NCBI GenBank assembly: GCA_008973525.1
Contig: WACJ01000083.1
Location: 1,054,001-1,118,000, forward strand
Source of the DNA: Stenopsyche tienmushanensis
Taxonomy: Eukaryota; Arthropoda; Insecta; Trichoptera; Stenopsychidae
Direction of reading: 5' to 3'
DNA: 64,000 nt
A model generated the notes under the pieces. That model made no database searches, was not told the origin of the DNA, and saw nothing but the letters and a program-made list of their open reading frames with translations. Shown one piece after another: positions 38,352-50,600 of the stretch. Within the stretch, counting starts at the first letter, position 1. Every line of letters starts with the position of its first letter. Position numbers and translations under genes: made by a program.

Positions 38352-41300
38352 TCACTTCTTCTTTCCGGCTTTCCTCTGTAAATAATTTAAAAAAGTATTA
38401 CATTAATGATTTCATTAAATTATAGTAAAATGCGCTATTTACAGCTTAGATCTAAAGTCAAATACCATGAGCGTTAATCATTTTTTTTAAAAAAAAGGTA
38501 AATATTACATTTTATTAATTCAATTAAGACAAATAATATTAACGAACAAGTCTACAAAATAAAACACAATAAATAAAATTTTGATTTGAGGGAATAAAAT
38601 TTGGGACTGTGCTCTCAATTTCAATATTCTGTTAATACATTGGAATGATATCGATTGAATGGCTTGTGTGTAAATTATAAACGTGTATGGAAACAAAGTT
38701 TTTCCATTAAAAATTAGGATTAGAAGACAACATCAATATTTAGTCTGATTGGTAGACTATATTCAAACAATGACATGCAATTCGACAGCTAGAATTCAGG
38801 GAGAATGCCTCAGTTCCTGTGTAGAAGCTGTTGATGAATTCTGCATCGAATCAAAAGCGTCTACTCCTGGACATAAATCGTCCAAAGACATGAATGCATC
38901 ACAGGAACACATAAAATTAAACCTTTGGTGATTGGTAAGGCAAAGAAGCCTCAATCTTTTAAGGCAACCGAAATGTGTGAATGATGTTAAATCATCAATG
39001 AAACAACATTATGTTAGTCATAAAACAGCGTTGAATTATATTGAAACATTGCCAGATTACGCTGAACAAAGAACATTTAAATATAATGATATAATAGAGC
39101 GTCCAACTGTTATGTTGTATAAATATGTTTTATCTAATACTTACATTGTCTTTCCTGCTCTTAACTGTGCAATCAACTCTGGGGGTCCTTCTGAAGATAC
39201 CGGGGTCGCATTTACATTCAGATTCAATTGAAACTCCGACGATTGAATCGACAATAGTATTAGACATCATTGTCATATATGATTTTCTTTGTCCTCCGCT
39301 GCACGAGAAGAAGTGCGATGAGGAGTATACATTTCCGTATGTCTGCAATTATATACATATATTGCGTTATTAAAAATATCTTAAATAAGAATCATAAAAA
39401 ACAAATATAAATCATAATATACATCTTCAGCGTAATCCACGCAGAAATCTTCTCCGACGTTGAGGGATGTTCTCAAATTGGAATTTGATAGACCGCGTTT
39501 TTTGTCTGCTAATAAGAACACGTGATTTTGGCTAAATCCTGAAAGAATAAAAAGGTAAACGTAATTTTTTTACGCTAAATACGCTATTTAAAAATCATGC
39601 TACTGTTTAGTAAATGTTACTCACCGACAATACTATTGGATTGTTTGACTTCACGGGCATTAAGACTAATTGGCGTAATCAAATGTCCAACGATTCCCTT
39701 TTCAGTCATTAACGTTGTGGAGATTTCTCGTCCCAGGAATTGTATCTGATATAGAAATGTGGAATGAAAATTTGCACATATCTCAATCGTGATTAAAAAA
39801 CAATAACGAATCAATTTTACCAATGGGAACATGGCTTCCGCGCACGGTTCCGAATGAACCATGATGATCGATTTGGAAGCTTTAGGTCTGAATTGCACCT
39901 TTTTAAGCCTGGTGTATGTGCTATGAATGTTGTTTACACCTGTGGGGATAAATGTTTTTGAGTATATTTTGATTGTATTTTCTTAAAATTCTATTTGGTT
40001 TGTATCTTACCTAATTCAATTTCTGCCAACTGGGCAAATCTGGTGATGTTATTTAATGCATAGTCAAGTTCTTTGACGTCTGTGGTGATGGGCGATTCCC
40101 ATTCTGCTGAGCGCTGTTCGTGTTTGAAGTCAATATGTGCACCTTGTAGTTTATCTGCAATTATTTATTATTTTGTAGACGTGCGAAAAGTTTTATATGT
40201 GATAATTGATGCAATTTGAAAACAGCTTACTGTTGGTGATATCATAATAAATTGGATAGGGCAACTTTGGAGATATGCCAGCGAGGTAAACTTTAACATC
40301 GTCTATTTTCTTGGCCTTAAGCTCATCGACGATTTGGGACATCAGTGGAACGACTAATTCTTTGTAAGTTTTTTCATTGGCCTGCAATTATTTTTATTGT
40401 TAATGACCTGTTTTTTTTAATATCTTTTGACTATTAATATGTGTATTAATGTTACCTTTGTTGTTTCAACAGCCAGAACAATGTCAGCTTTCTTTGATTG
40501 TGATTTCACATTGAAGGATTGGCCAGGATTGTAAACTTCTCCGTCGATTTCACATTTAGAGCATGCCTTTGGCATTGATAAAAAGAATGCCTGGGATTCG
40601 CATGCTAAATGATATGCTTTAGCAATCAAACAAGCTTCTTTTTTAGTTTTTTCTGCTGAGAGTCCCATCGTAGCATGTTGACAGGCTTGTCTAAAATTAA
40701 TTATAAGAAAAAGTTTTGAATAAAACGTGCCAGGAAAAGACTATTTTTTAATGAACGGTTTTCATTAACATACTTATAGTTATCAACATTGACTGCAAAA
40801 TTACACAAATAAAGCTCAGAATCTTTTCCAAAGAAGATTTCACAAACATCGTCTGGTGATGCATGGCTTTCGTGTCCTGCATGATGAGAATGATCGACAG
40901 TCTTTACTTTACCGCAGGAACCTAAGCCATAAGAGTTTCCAAAGTCGGCCTCTGATTTTGTTATCTGAAAAATTTATAAATGCATTATAGGTGAATACAT
41001 TTAAATTATTAATCACAAAAATAAATCATAAAATATGCATTACCGCTCCGTTAGGTAGTCTGAAATCATCGAAAGGCTCGTTATTACCATCTCCAAGTAG
41101 ACCTCTAAGTCTTGCAGTATAGTATCCCGAAATTTCGAAATAGCACAACTATAAAAATATGGAATAAATATTTTATTTTATTACATTTTTTAACACTATG
41201 TTAAAATAAAGATGTAATTCTATAAAAACATACATCGAGGTTCAAACTGCATCTCACGCGTGCGCCATATTTGGACATTATTGTGTATGAATCTGGTTCT

Positions 41301-41668
41301 TTCCATGCCAAAGTGTCGGCTTTAACAACTGGGAAGCCGTAATTATTATTGTTCAATGACAACTGAAATTATAAATAATTGGTATTATACGCTTTTTATA
41401 GAATTTACTCGCTGTATGCAAGTGTAAATGCATTTATAATATAATTTTAAAATTATTCTTACTTGTCCCTTATTGTTGATTTCAATTTCTGAACCCGATT
41501 TGTCTGTGAGAGTGATGGCCTTAGCGTTGCCCTTATCTAAGGTAATGACAATTGAGAAGTTTCCGTCTAACGCGTCTTGACTGACTACATATTTGCAGTT
41601 TCCGGGGAACGTAAGATGACGCCCGTCGAATGTAAAGATGTGTTGTCCGCCAGCAATGATACCTTGCA
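38352..41668 (-). other. apolpp: Apolipophorin block 5: von Willebrand D domain and C-terminus
   Basis: Exons 41463-41668, 41234-41362, 41044-41148, 40774-40964, 40456-40690, 40231-40381, 40011-40154, 39821-39939, 39625-39745, 39423-39538, 38352-38375; residues 2813-3325. VWD marks: FTFDGRHLTFPGNCKYV, ARLRGLLGDGNNEPFDDFRL, then paired cysteines (GSCGKV, DDVCEIFF, QACQHA, CSKCEIDGEVYNPGQSF). A His-rich loop (DHSHHAGHESH) follows. The final 24-nt exon encodes RKAGKKK and the stop, and lies ~1 kb from the previous exon; it is the least certain of the set. Confidence 0.9.
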
Positions 41669-44600
41669 CTATAAAAAAGAAACACATTATAAAACACAAT
41701 TATATATTGCGGTTTAGTTATGTTCATATTTGAAATGTTTTTCAATTTACATTTCAATGGTGGTATTGCGTCAAGTGGATTTAAGCTTGTGGGCCTGTAC
41801 GCTTTGAAAAGCTCTTCTGGATCGGGCATCTGTTCGTTTGATAAGAAATTGAAGGGACTTAACGAAGGAGATGATGGTTTCGGCATGTTATTTAAGAAGT
41901 TAAAACTAACTGGTTGGACCTGCAAGTATTACATTTGTGACATTATTTTATAGCAGCAGAACAAATCGAATGTTATGTATATGATAAGATTGTACATACA
42001 GGTGCAAACAGTCCTAAGATCGATTGAGTATCTTGGCTTTCTATTTGCGTTTGAATGTATTTTGAGACGCTTTCAACGGCAGCGAAATAGGCAGTCACAA
42101 TTGCTTGGATTTCCTCGCCATCATTGCACTTTTCATTGTTTGCTTTCTGTTAATTGATGTAATTTCAATGCATTAAATGCGTATATAAAAAAATTATGCA
42201 TGTATTAAAAATATATCATTACGGCTATACCTTTTGTATATATTTGACAATCGTATCGAGGAATTTCTCCAATTCTTCAGTCGGTAAAACAGGTTTGACT
42301 AATTCTTGGAAGCTTTCCACTGCCGTCAAAATTAGCGTTGGAATACTCAATTCCCTGAGCTGAAATTTCATAAATAAATAATACACGATTAAAAAGTGCA
42401 TCATATACTTAAATATTATTTTATAAATGCTGTAGTTATATATTTAATATCAAAAACATAATGATTTGATTTACCTGTTCAGAAATTGTTGAAACTATCG
42501 GTAAATCGTTCCATTGTGCTTTAACTTCTTGCCAGAACGCTTCCAACGTTACTACAAATTCTTCGAATTTCTTAACAACAATTTTGTTGAAGTCTGTAAA
42601 AATATTAAATGTAAAATGTTTATAATTATGCTATATATTGATATTGGTGATTTTTAATGCATATTAACAAACCAGAGATGATCGAATTGATTGCTTCTAT
42701 CAATGGCTTGAATTCTGCAGCATGCCTGTCGAAGAAATCAGCAACCACAGTGATGTAATGAGTCGATATATCGACTGCAGCTTGGATCAGAGTGGAGGCA
42801 ACTATTGAACATTGTCCATAGATGTTGGAGAGTTCAGGCAGGATTCGTTCGTTGAACAGCTCTAAGAGTTTTCCACTGGTTTCTGTTACAAGTGTGACCA
42901 CTTCTTGGCTAATGTTTATTGCTTTTTGCATGAAGTCTGCGAGTGCCTTGACGGTTGCTTCAATATATTCGTTCCTGCATGAAAGAGCAAAATTTGAATT
43001 AGAATAATCATTATGATAGTCTGGCGACTGAGTTCCGTTGGACTTAGGAAGGGAGGGGATTGAAATCTAGTGAAAATTCAACATTATTAAGTAATACTAT
43101 ATAAGTGGTACTATCTTAACAAGCTGGTAATAGTCTGGCAACGCTATTCCCTCCCAAACTCAACAGCAGTTAGTTGCCAGACTGTCATAATGATAATCCA
43201 GAAACACGCCAGAACACAACTATTAAATTATTCACATGTGTTAGATAGTAAAAGAATAATTAAATCTGGCAGATTATTTATGGCATGCAATTAAAAATAT
43301 ATATTCAACTTACGCCGATTTAACATATTGTTGTATGGCCTTATCGGCCTCCATTTCACTGCGTACTTTTTTCAATTCATTCATGATGTAATCTTCGACT
43401 ACCTTAACGTCCTGAACACCGCCCTTCAAAAGATTCAGCGTTGTTTGAACATCCTTGACGGTCTGATCTCTGACTTCCTCGCTCACTCTTTCTTCCAGGT
43501 TGACATACGAGGTGATTTCATCGCCCAAGTATTTCTGAAAAGGCAAATAGAGTTTCATACAACGGTAGAGTGGTGTTTTTAAGAGACATTTTTATGAATG
43601 AGGATACTTACGATGAATCCTTTGATGTTCTCTCCGTCCATGCCATTGTCGTGTTTGACTGTCTTGCCCTCTGATGTTATGCCCATGTGTGCAAGAGATT
43701 TCCTCTTATTGCCTTCGAGTAATTCTGCTCGGAGTTCATACTTCTTGGGGATCTCAACATTGCCCGATATCAACAAGGTTTGGGGTGCGCCTGTTGTAAA
43801 TATAAAGTTGATTGAATTAAAAGGGCATTCATTTTTGTTTCGATTTTTAAAAGTGGTCCAATGTCATGGCGTCCATGATTGAAATTGTTTGTAATTGTGA
43901 AATTATGATACGTCGGGATCGTGCGGCAATGGGTTAACTGTGTGGCATGATTCCTTTAATTTCCTAATACAAGGTGCAGCAGGAAAATAATCCTATTTAA
44001 TTCATTATAAACTGAGAACTTGCAGCATAAATTTAAGGGCATCTAACACATGGGAATAATTTAATAGTTGTGTTCTGGCGTGTTTCTGGACTATCATTAT
44101 GACAGTCTGGCGACTAAGTGCCGTTGGGTTTGGGAAGGGAGAGGGTTGCCAGACTATTGCTAGCTTGTTAAGATAGTGCCAGACTGGTTCAAACTTGTTC
44201 AAGCTAACCAGAAAATGATTTCAATTTTAAAAAGTTGAAATAAAGTATTTGTATCGATTCCCCAATGTATCAATTTCTCAAATGTATCGATTTCAAGTGT
44301 ATTGTGTAGTATTATGTTTATTTGAAGAGATAACCGAATATTGTGTGCCATCAACAGTGTTTATTTATTTGTGTACAAGCTTCATACACACTGCGACTGT
44401 CCTGACAGATAAGTGGATTTGTACGGATGATACGTGGCGGACATACAAATATAGCATCTAAGTTTATGATGATTTAAAATTAGCTCATTGCTCAAAGGGT
44501 TAGGCTAGATCTACTAGTTTGCTATCCTGGATATAAACTATAGTTTAGTCCTGTATGCAGCGGGTATAAATTATCGAATATTTATAACGCATCACTCAAT

Positions 44601-47600
44601 AAGTTCATAGGAGTAGACACGTGGATCGAAAAATTAGATGTATTTGTGTTCTCTAAAGGCAGAAAATGTTATTTAACCCTCTGGATGTTAAGCAATGATA
44701 TATCGACGATTGTGTTGTTAACGAGGACTGCAAACAAACTTCCGTTTATCAAAAAACACCACCAAAGCTAAAAATGCTCCGCATGTAATGAGTCGGGATC
44801 GTCAAAACGTTTCATACCTTGTGGTTTGATGGTTATTTTGAATCCACGTCCAGGCTTGGAGAAGGCTTCTAAAGTATATCGGGTAGTCTTCTTTTGGAAC
44901 CAACATACGGTAGCTTCCGTTTTTAAGTTTCCACTGTCATATTTGACCGAACTTTCATAGTTGACTATTTCGGTAGATGGTACTCTGACCTGTTTATTAA
45001 CCAATGGATTTTATTACTTGTGACTCAGAAAATATAAGCAACAGTAAGCAGATTTATACATACAGAGAATTTTTGTTCATTCTTATTGAGGTCGAGTACG
45101 ACTGCTGCTTCTTTTTTTTGTTGCTTTCCAATGTTGAGAATACTTCTTGATTCAAATTTAACTGCATCCATGGATAGGAATACTTGTTCGTGCAGAGCAA
45201 TATTAAAACCGAGACCCTGCATACAGAAGTAAAACATGTTAGCTTTCAATAGTTAATATCAATGCAAGCATTTTGCTGAAATTTTAGCATACATCGGCAT
45301 TGAAGACAACTTGAAGGAGTTCTTCGATCGAGTTATCATGGAGAGTCGGTTGGTATTTGACATTGACAAGAATTTTTTGTTGTTTCTTCTTGAAGATGTC
45401 CAAAACCAAGTTGCTGTTGAGTGCGTATGTCTTGACGTCAATCATTGATTTTCCAGAAATTTGCATACTCTGTAAGAAAACAAATTTTACTGTTAAAATG
45501 ATTATAAATGATAGCTAAATGATTTCAAATAGACATGGTTTGATGGGATAAATTCAAGAGTATATCTAAATACAATTATGATAACATTTGGTATTGTGGC
45601 TGAACAGGATAATGCTTCAAATTACAGAGTATTTGTTTCTTTGGCTTAATAAATCAATAATGTCTGAAAATAATGCTTCATCACAAATGGTTATAAATAG
45701 CTCACCTTTTCCAAGCAAGGACTGCTCAAGGAAATCTCTCCAGATGTGGTCAAAATCCTGCTGGTGTCCTTATCCAAATTTGCCTTGATGAGCAATGTGG
45801 TTTTGGCGTTGGGTTCTGCTATCTTATTTGTGTAGAAATTGATCTCCGATACGAACGGGAACATGGATGCCTTGCTCTTGGGATCAGGATATGTCGTTTG
45901 ACTTTCCAATGAAATTGTTCTCTTGGGCATCGACACAGAGAAGCCGGTCAAATAATCTGAAACACCATCGATGCTTTTAATAATCCACACAAGAAAATGC
46001 CAGAATGTAACACATCACGTATATAAACTTACATCCGCCTTCTGGCTTGGCGAAGGCTTTGGTTCTGTATTTGGATTTGCTGACGACGAGGTTCATGTCG
46101 AAGCTGGTCGTCGGAAGACGGAAGTTTTCGAGTTCTGTCTTGCGTTGGATGCTGAGCTCCGGTACGAATCCGAACTTGGTCAAATCGAACGAGAATTCGA
46201 ATTCTTCCACGTATCTCGACACAGCTTTAGAATAAAACGCCGACATTAAAAAATCATGCAGTCGAAAAGATCGGATCATAAAAAAAAAAACAGAATAATA
46301 CTCACACAAATCGTCAGTCTTGCTGAGGATGTTGATGTAAGCGCACTGCTTGTTTTCTTCGCAATAAGCATTGTTCAGTTTGTAAACGAGATTGGTATTT
46401 CTGTACTCGATAGCGACGTTATTTCCACCCATTGCAACCGTGAATAAAACCTGAAATTTATAGGGATGATATCTACAAAAGTGTCAATGGATGCTCACGT
46501 CAAAATTGAGATGTGATTCCCAGAATATTAAGAGATTAATTGAAAATAAATTTGTTCGATGATGTAAAACGATATTTGTCATTTATTATATGGAAAATGG
46601 CAATACTTCAATCAAATTCGTGCGATACAACTTTAGCTACATCTACCGAAACCCTAGCCACCTTGTATCGACAGAAGACTACGTTTATTTAATAATGATT
46701 AACGTAAACTACTTATGTTTAATGTTACTACTGTGTGTAATGTTACTTTAAGGCAAGATTCTCTCGCGATGTGAATATTTAGACACTTTTTGCAAGTTTG
46801 CCAATGATGATATATTACTGTCCAGGACTAAGAGATTTAGGAGACTAATCGCATTAGACTTAATAAATAGATTTTGGTATATAAATTTGAATTTTTGCTC
46901 ACATCTACTCCTCGTTCTTTTCCATCGGACAACTTATCTCTGACGTATTTGAAGCTGGTTTGTTTTTGTTGATCACGAAGTTTGAACGATCCAGAGCCTT
47001 CCATTGTGAATTTACCACCTTCTTGACGACTTTGATAAGTTGTGCTGTCAATAAATAAAAACGATATTGAATTCAATCTGTCCAAATTGTACATTTGTCA
47101 CGATAATGATGCGATACATACGTTCCACTCAAAATATTCTTGTTGTCCTCCTTGGCATTGAATTGGATCTTCTTAGCACCCTTGGCGAGGGCCTCGTTGA
47201 TTGCTTCGAATTGAAGCTTCTTCAAGCTCAATTTGGCACAGTCGATGTAAACTTTGACGGTGAACTGATCAGCCGATTGTAATTTGGCATCAATGTTCAT
47301 GTCGAGATTGAAGTCTCCGATGTTCAGGAATTGGGCTTCACCTCTCACTGCATTTTTGTCCTTGCCATTGGCTTTGATGAAAATCCTGTCATCGAAATAC
47401 CGATTAGTATCAATTTGAAACGACCCAATTATGCATTTTTCGATCGAAAACAACGCGTACCTGAATGGTTTTTGATCGTGGCAGGATCCCTTCACTTCGA
47501 ACATTGGCGCTTCAATGTCGACGAAGTCCATGTTGACAGCGACGTTGGATTTCTGTCCATCAACGTCGACAACATATTCAGAAGAATACAAAGTCGATCC

Positions 47601-50600
47601 TGAGTGCTATAAGAAGAAATAAAATACACAGTGATTAAACGATTGCTTTCAAGTTTAGAATGCTGAAAAAGCATGATCGGGCTTACTGTGTATTTCATAT
47701 CGGTGACGACTTTCTTGGCGCGTTTGAAGTCAGATGGAAGGGCAATGTTGGTCACGAAGTGTCCTTCCTTTCCAGGAGTTCTTGTTCCATCCATGCTCAC
47801 GGAGAATTTTTGATCTGCTCCGTATTCCAAGTTGAAACCGCTGCCATACTTCAATTGTTCGCTACCTATATTAAAAATACAAAATTCATCATTACATAAA
47901 CATCTTTCCATACATTAATCCAATAAATAACGTTAAATATTGAGAGAATTTAGACTAAAACTTTAAATTTTTACAAAATACAATGTGCGGCAGAGAAACT
48001 TCCTTATTTAAAATACGTGACCTAAAGCTACAGTTACAGTTTCCTTGCCGCATCGTATTAAAGCCAAATTTGAAAAGTAGATTTGTATACTTTAATTTTT
48101 TTTAAATTGGTGAACAAAAATTCAGTGCAATTATTATTTTTCCGAAACAGAAAATCAGGCTCATCAAAAATCAATTGGACAATTGGAAATATTAATGTAT
48201 TTAATCTCACAATAATATGGATTTGAGCTTTATAACTCAGAAATCCAGCAGTTATTTATGCTTTTCAGCTCATTATGCCTGTAGGTTTGTTTATTTGTTC
48301 CTGTAGGTAGTCCCGCGTTAAGCGGTTGGACTCATAACTCGATCATCTCGGGTTCGAATCCCACAGGAGATGTGGCTGGCAACCACATTTTTAAAAACAT
48401 ATATATGCCATGAAAAACCATGTCAAAATGGTTGGTAATGATTCCATAAAAGGGATCGCTAAAAGCCACCGCAAAAAAAAAAGCTCATTATGCCAACGCT
48501 CATAAGTACACTCAAACCTCTTTTTGTGCGACTTTTTTTTATGCGATTTTAAAGTTATGCGTTTTTTTATAAAGCATTTTTTTTTATTTCATAAAGAGTA
48601 CGTATCGAGACATTTTGGATAAAATAGGAAATAATTACGATCACGCCCTTTATTTTGGTTTAGATTTTTGAAAAATTTGATTTCATTTTTTTTGCATTTT
48701 TCCAATGTTTCGACTTTTTAAAATCGTCTCTCTAATAATTTACTTCAAACTGTGTACGAATCTTTTCTATATAATTCTCCTACAATATATTATTCCTATC
48801 AGATTTGTGTCAAAATTTATTTAACTATTTAAAAAAAATAAAACTAACAAAATAATGGCAAAAAATGACTTGACTGAATTTTTTTTTAAACATTTTTTTA
48901 GTTAAGGGACTATCGAGGCATCTTTACTAATTATGAATTATATTGTTGGAAAGAGAAAATCTACTCAGAACAATGATGACATTGACACTGGGTTTACTAT
49001 TTCTTCTGAAGAAGAGAACAATTTTGAGTCAAATCGAAAATCGCAACGAAAATGATCATACAGTGATGATAGTATGTAATTAAAATAATTAGTATTTCTC
49101 TAGTGGATGTCTGGCATATATATACATTGGCTGATACCAATGATGCAAGATGTCCTTTAAATGTTGCCAAAAATTAATTGCCTTCATGTTTTCCTGTTTT
49201 TTTTTATGCGATTTTGTATATATTTTATATAGCTGTTTCGAAGTTATGCGGTTTTTAAAATCCATGGAACGCATATTCACTTTTTCTATGTAAGTAATAG
49301 CTTTTTTGTGCGATTTTCTGCGGAACGCATCTACCGCACAAAAAAAGTTTAAGTGTATTTTCGTTATAGAAATTACATTAATATTATATAATACCGCATG
49401 GAGATTCGGAATTTCAGTCAAGCAAAGATCGACTGTGATTTAGAAAGATATTTCTATAATTTAAAACAATGATCAGCAAATTACGGCCGCGGGGCGAAAC
49501 AATTAAAGGGCTTAAAGAATGTATTGGTACTATTAGTGTATACTTTTATAAAAATGGAATAATCGATTTAATTTCTTGTTAGCAAAAGATTATTGAACTA
49601 AATGGAGATGATTTTGGGCGTATCACATGAGCGAATTCCGAACGTTCATGTGATACGCCCTAATATTTCGAGCATCCTTATGCTTGCATTCAAGTGTATA
49701 TATTCTATATTGCGGAGAGAGATTTTCGCGAGAAAAATTAAAAATAAACAGGCTAATTTGATTTATTTGCAAATATATCGTTGCATATTTTGATATTAAA
49801 AATGGCTTACCTTCAACCGCTTCTTCGGAATAGCTTCCTTCAACGAGGAATTTATCTTTGTGCGGAACCAGGACCAAAAGTCTGCCCTTTCCTTGCTTTT
49901 CTCCGAAGGTGAAATCAGAATCGTATTTGTATGTATCGGCGTTGATTTGAACACTCGACAATGACTTAAACTCCACGGAATCTGCGCCCTTCGGGATGAA
50001 GATGGATTCGGACGACACCAGTTTAATATTTTGGGGTTTTTCCAGTGGGATTGTGATTGCAATATCGGAATCGCTCTTTAATCTATACAAAATAATATAG
50101 TTGATGTGTGAACTGCGCGAGGTAAAAATATTTTATGATGTAATGTTTCAACAATGAAATATTTACGAGTTGTCTTCGTCATCGCGTAAGTCGTAGGACA
50201 TCGTGCCGGAAGCATCCAAAGTAGATTTAGGTCCATATGATCCCTTGGCTCTGTATTTAACATCTCCCTGATTTTCATCGATGTCTTTGTTGAAGTCACA
50301 AGATACGAATGCATTGATGGTGTTGGGGGATAATGATCCTGACATTTCCATCTGAAATCAATAAAACATTCGTTACGGCCTAGAAAAGTGTTACACATTC
50401 ATTGCTCCGAATTATTGGTGGACTGTTATCTTTTGGTAATCCGTACGATTTTGAGGATCTTTATATTAAAAAATAATCGATATGCAAGGAAGTTGCATAA
50501 ATTTTCTTTCTTCACTTAATCTTACCTGTCTTCTGCATAATTTAACAACTGAAAGGAAGACTAAATGATGATATACCTGTGCTTCAGCGACGGTTCTTTC

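Larger units (their letters stand above)
41751..47044 (-). other. apolpp: Apolipophorin block 4: beta region and amphipathic helical stretch
   Basis: Exons 46903-47044, 46306-46450, 46033-46224, 45706-45956, 45293-45469, 45064-45216, 44818-44989, 43612-43790, 43314-43534, 42673-42974, 42475-42593, 42231-42359, 42000-42146, 41751-41919; residues about 1980-2812. From 43534 downstream the protein turns helical (ISQEVVTLVTETSGKLLELF, HYITVVADFFDRHAAEFKPL), the lipid-binding helix region. The last exon is Pro/Ser/Asn-rich and leads into VWD. Confidence 0.9.

Noticed and set aside
48300..48372. A tRNA gene at the SINE head
   Set aside because: The anticodon arm is poor, there is no clean acceptor pairing of full length, and the sequence continues into a SINE body with an A tail.
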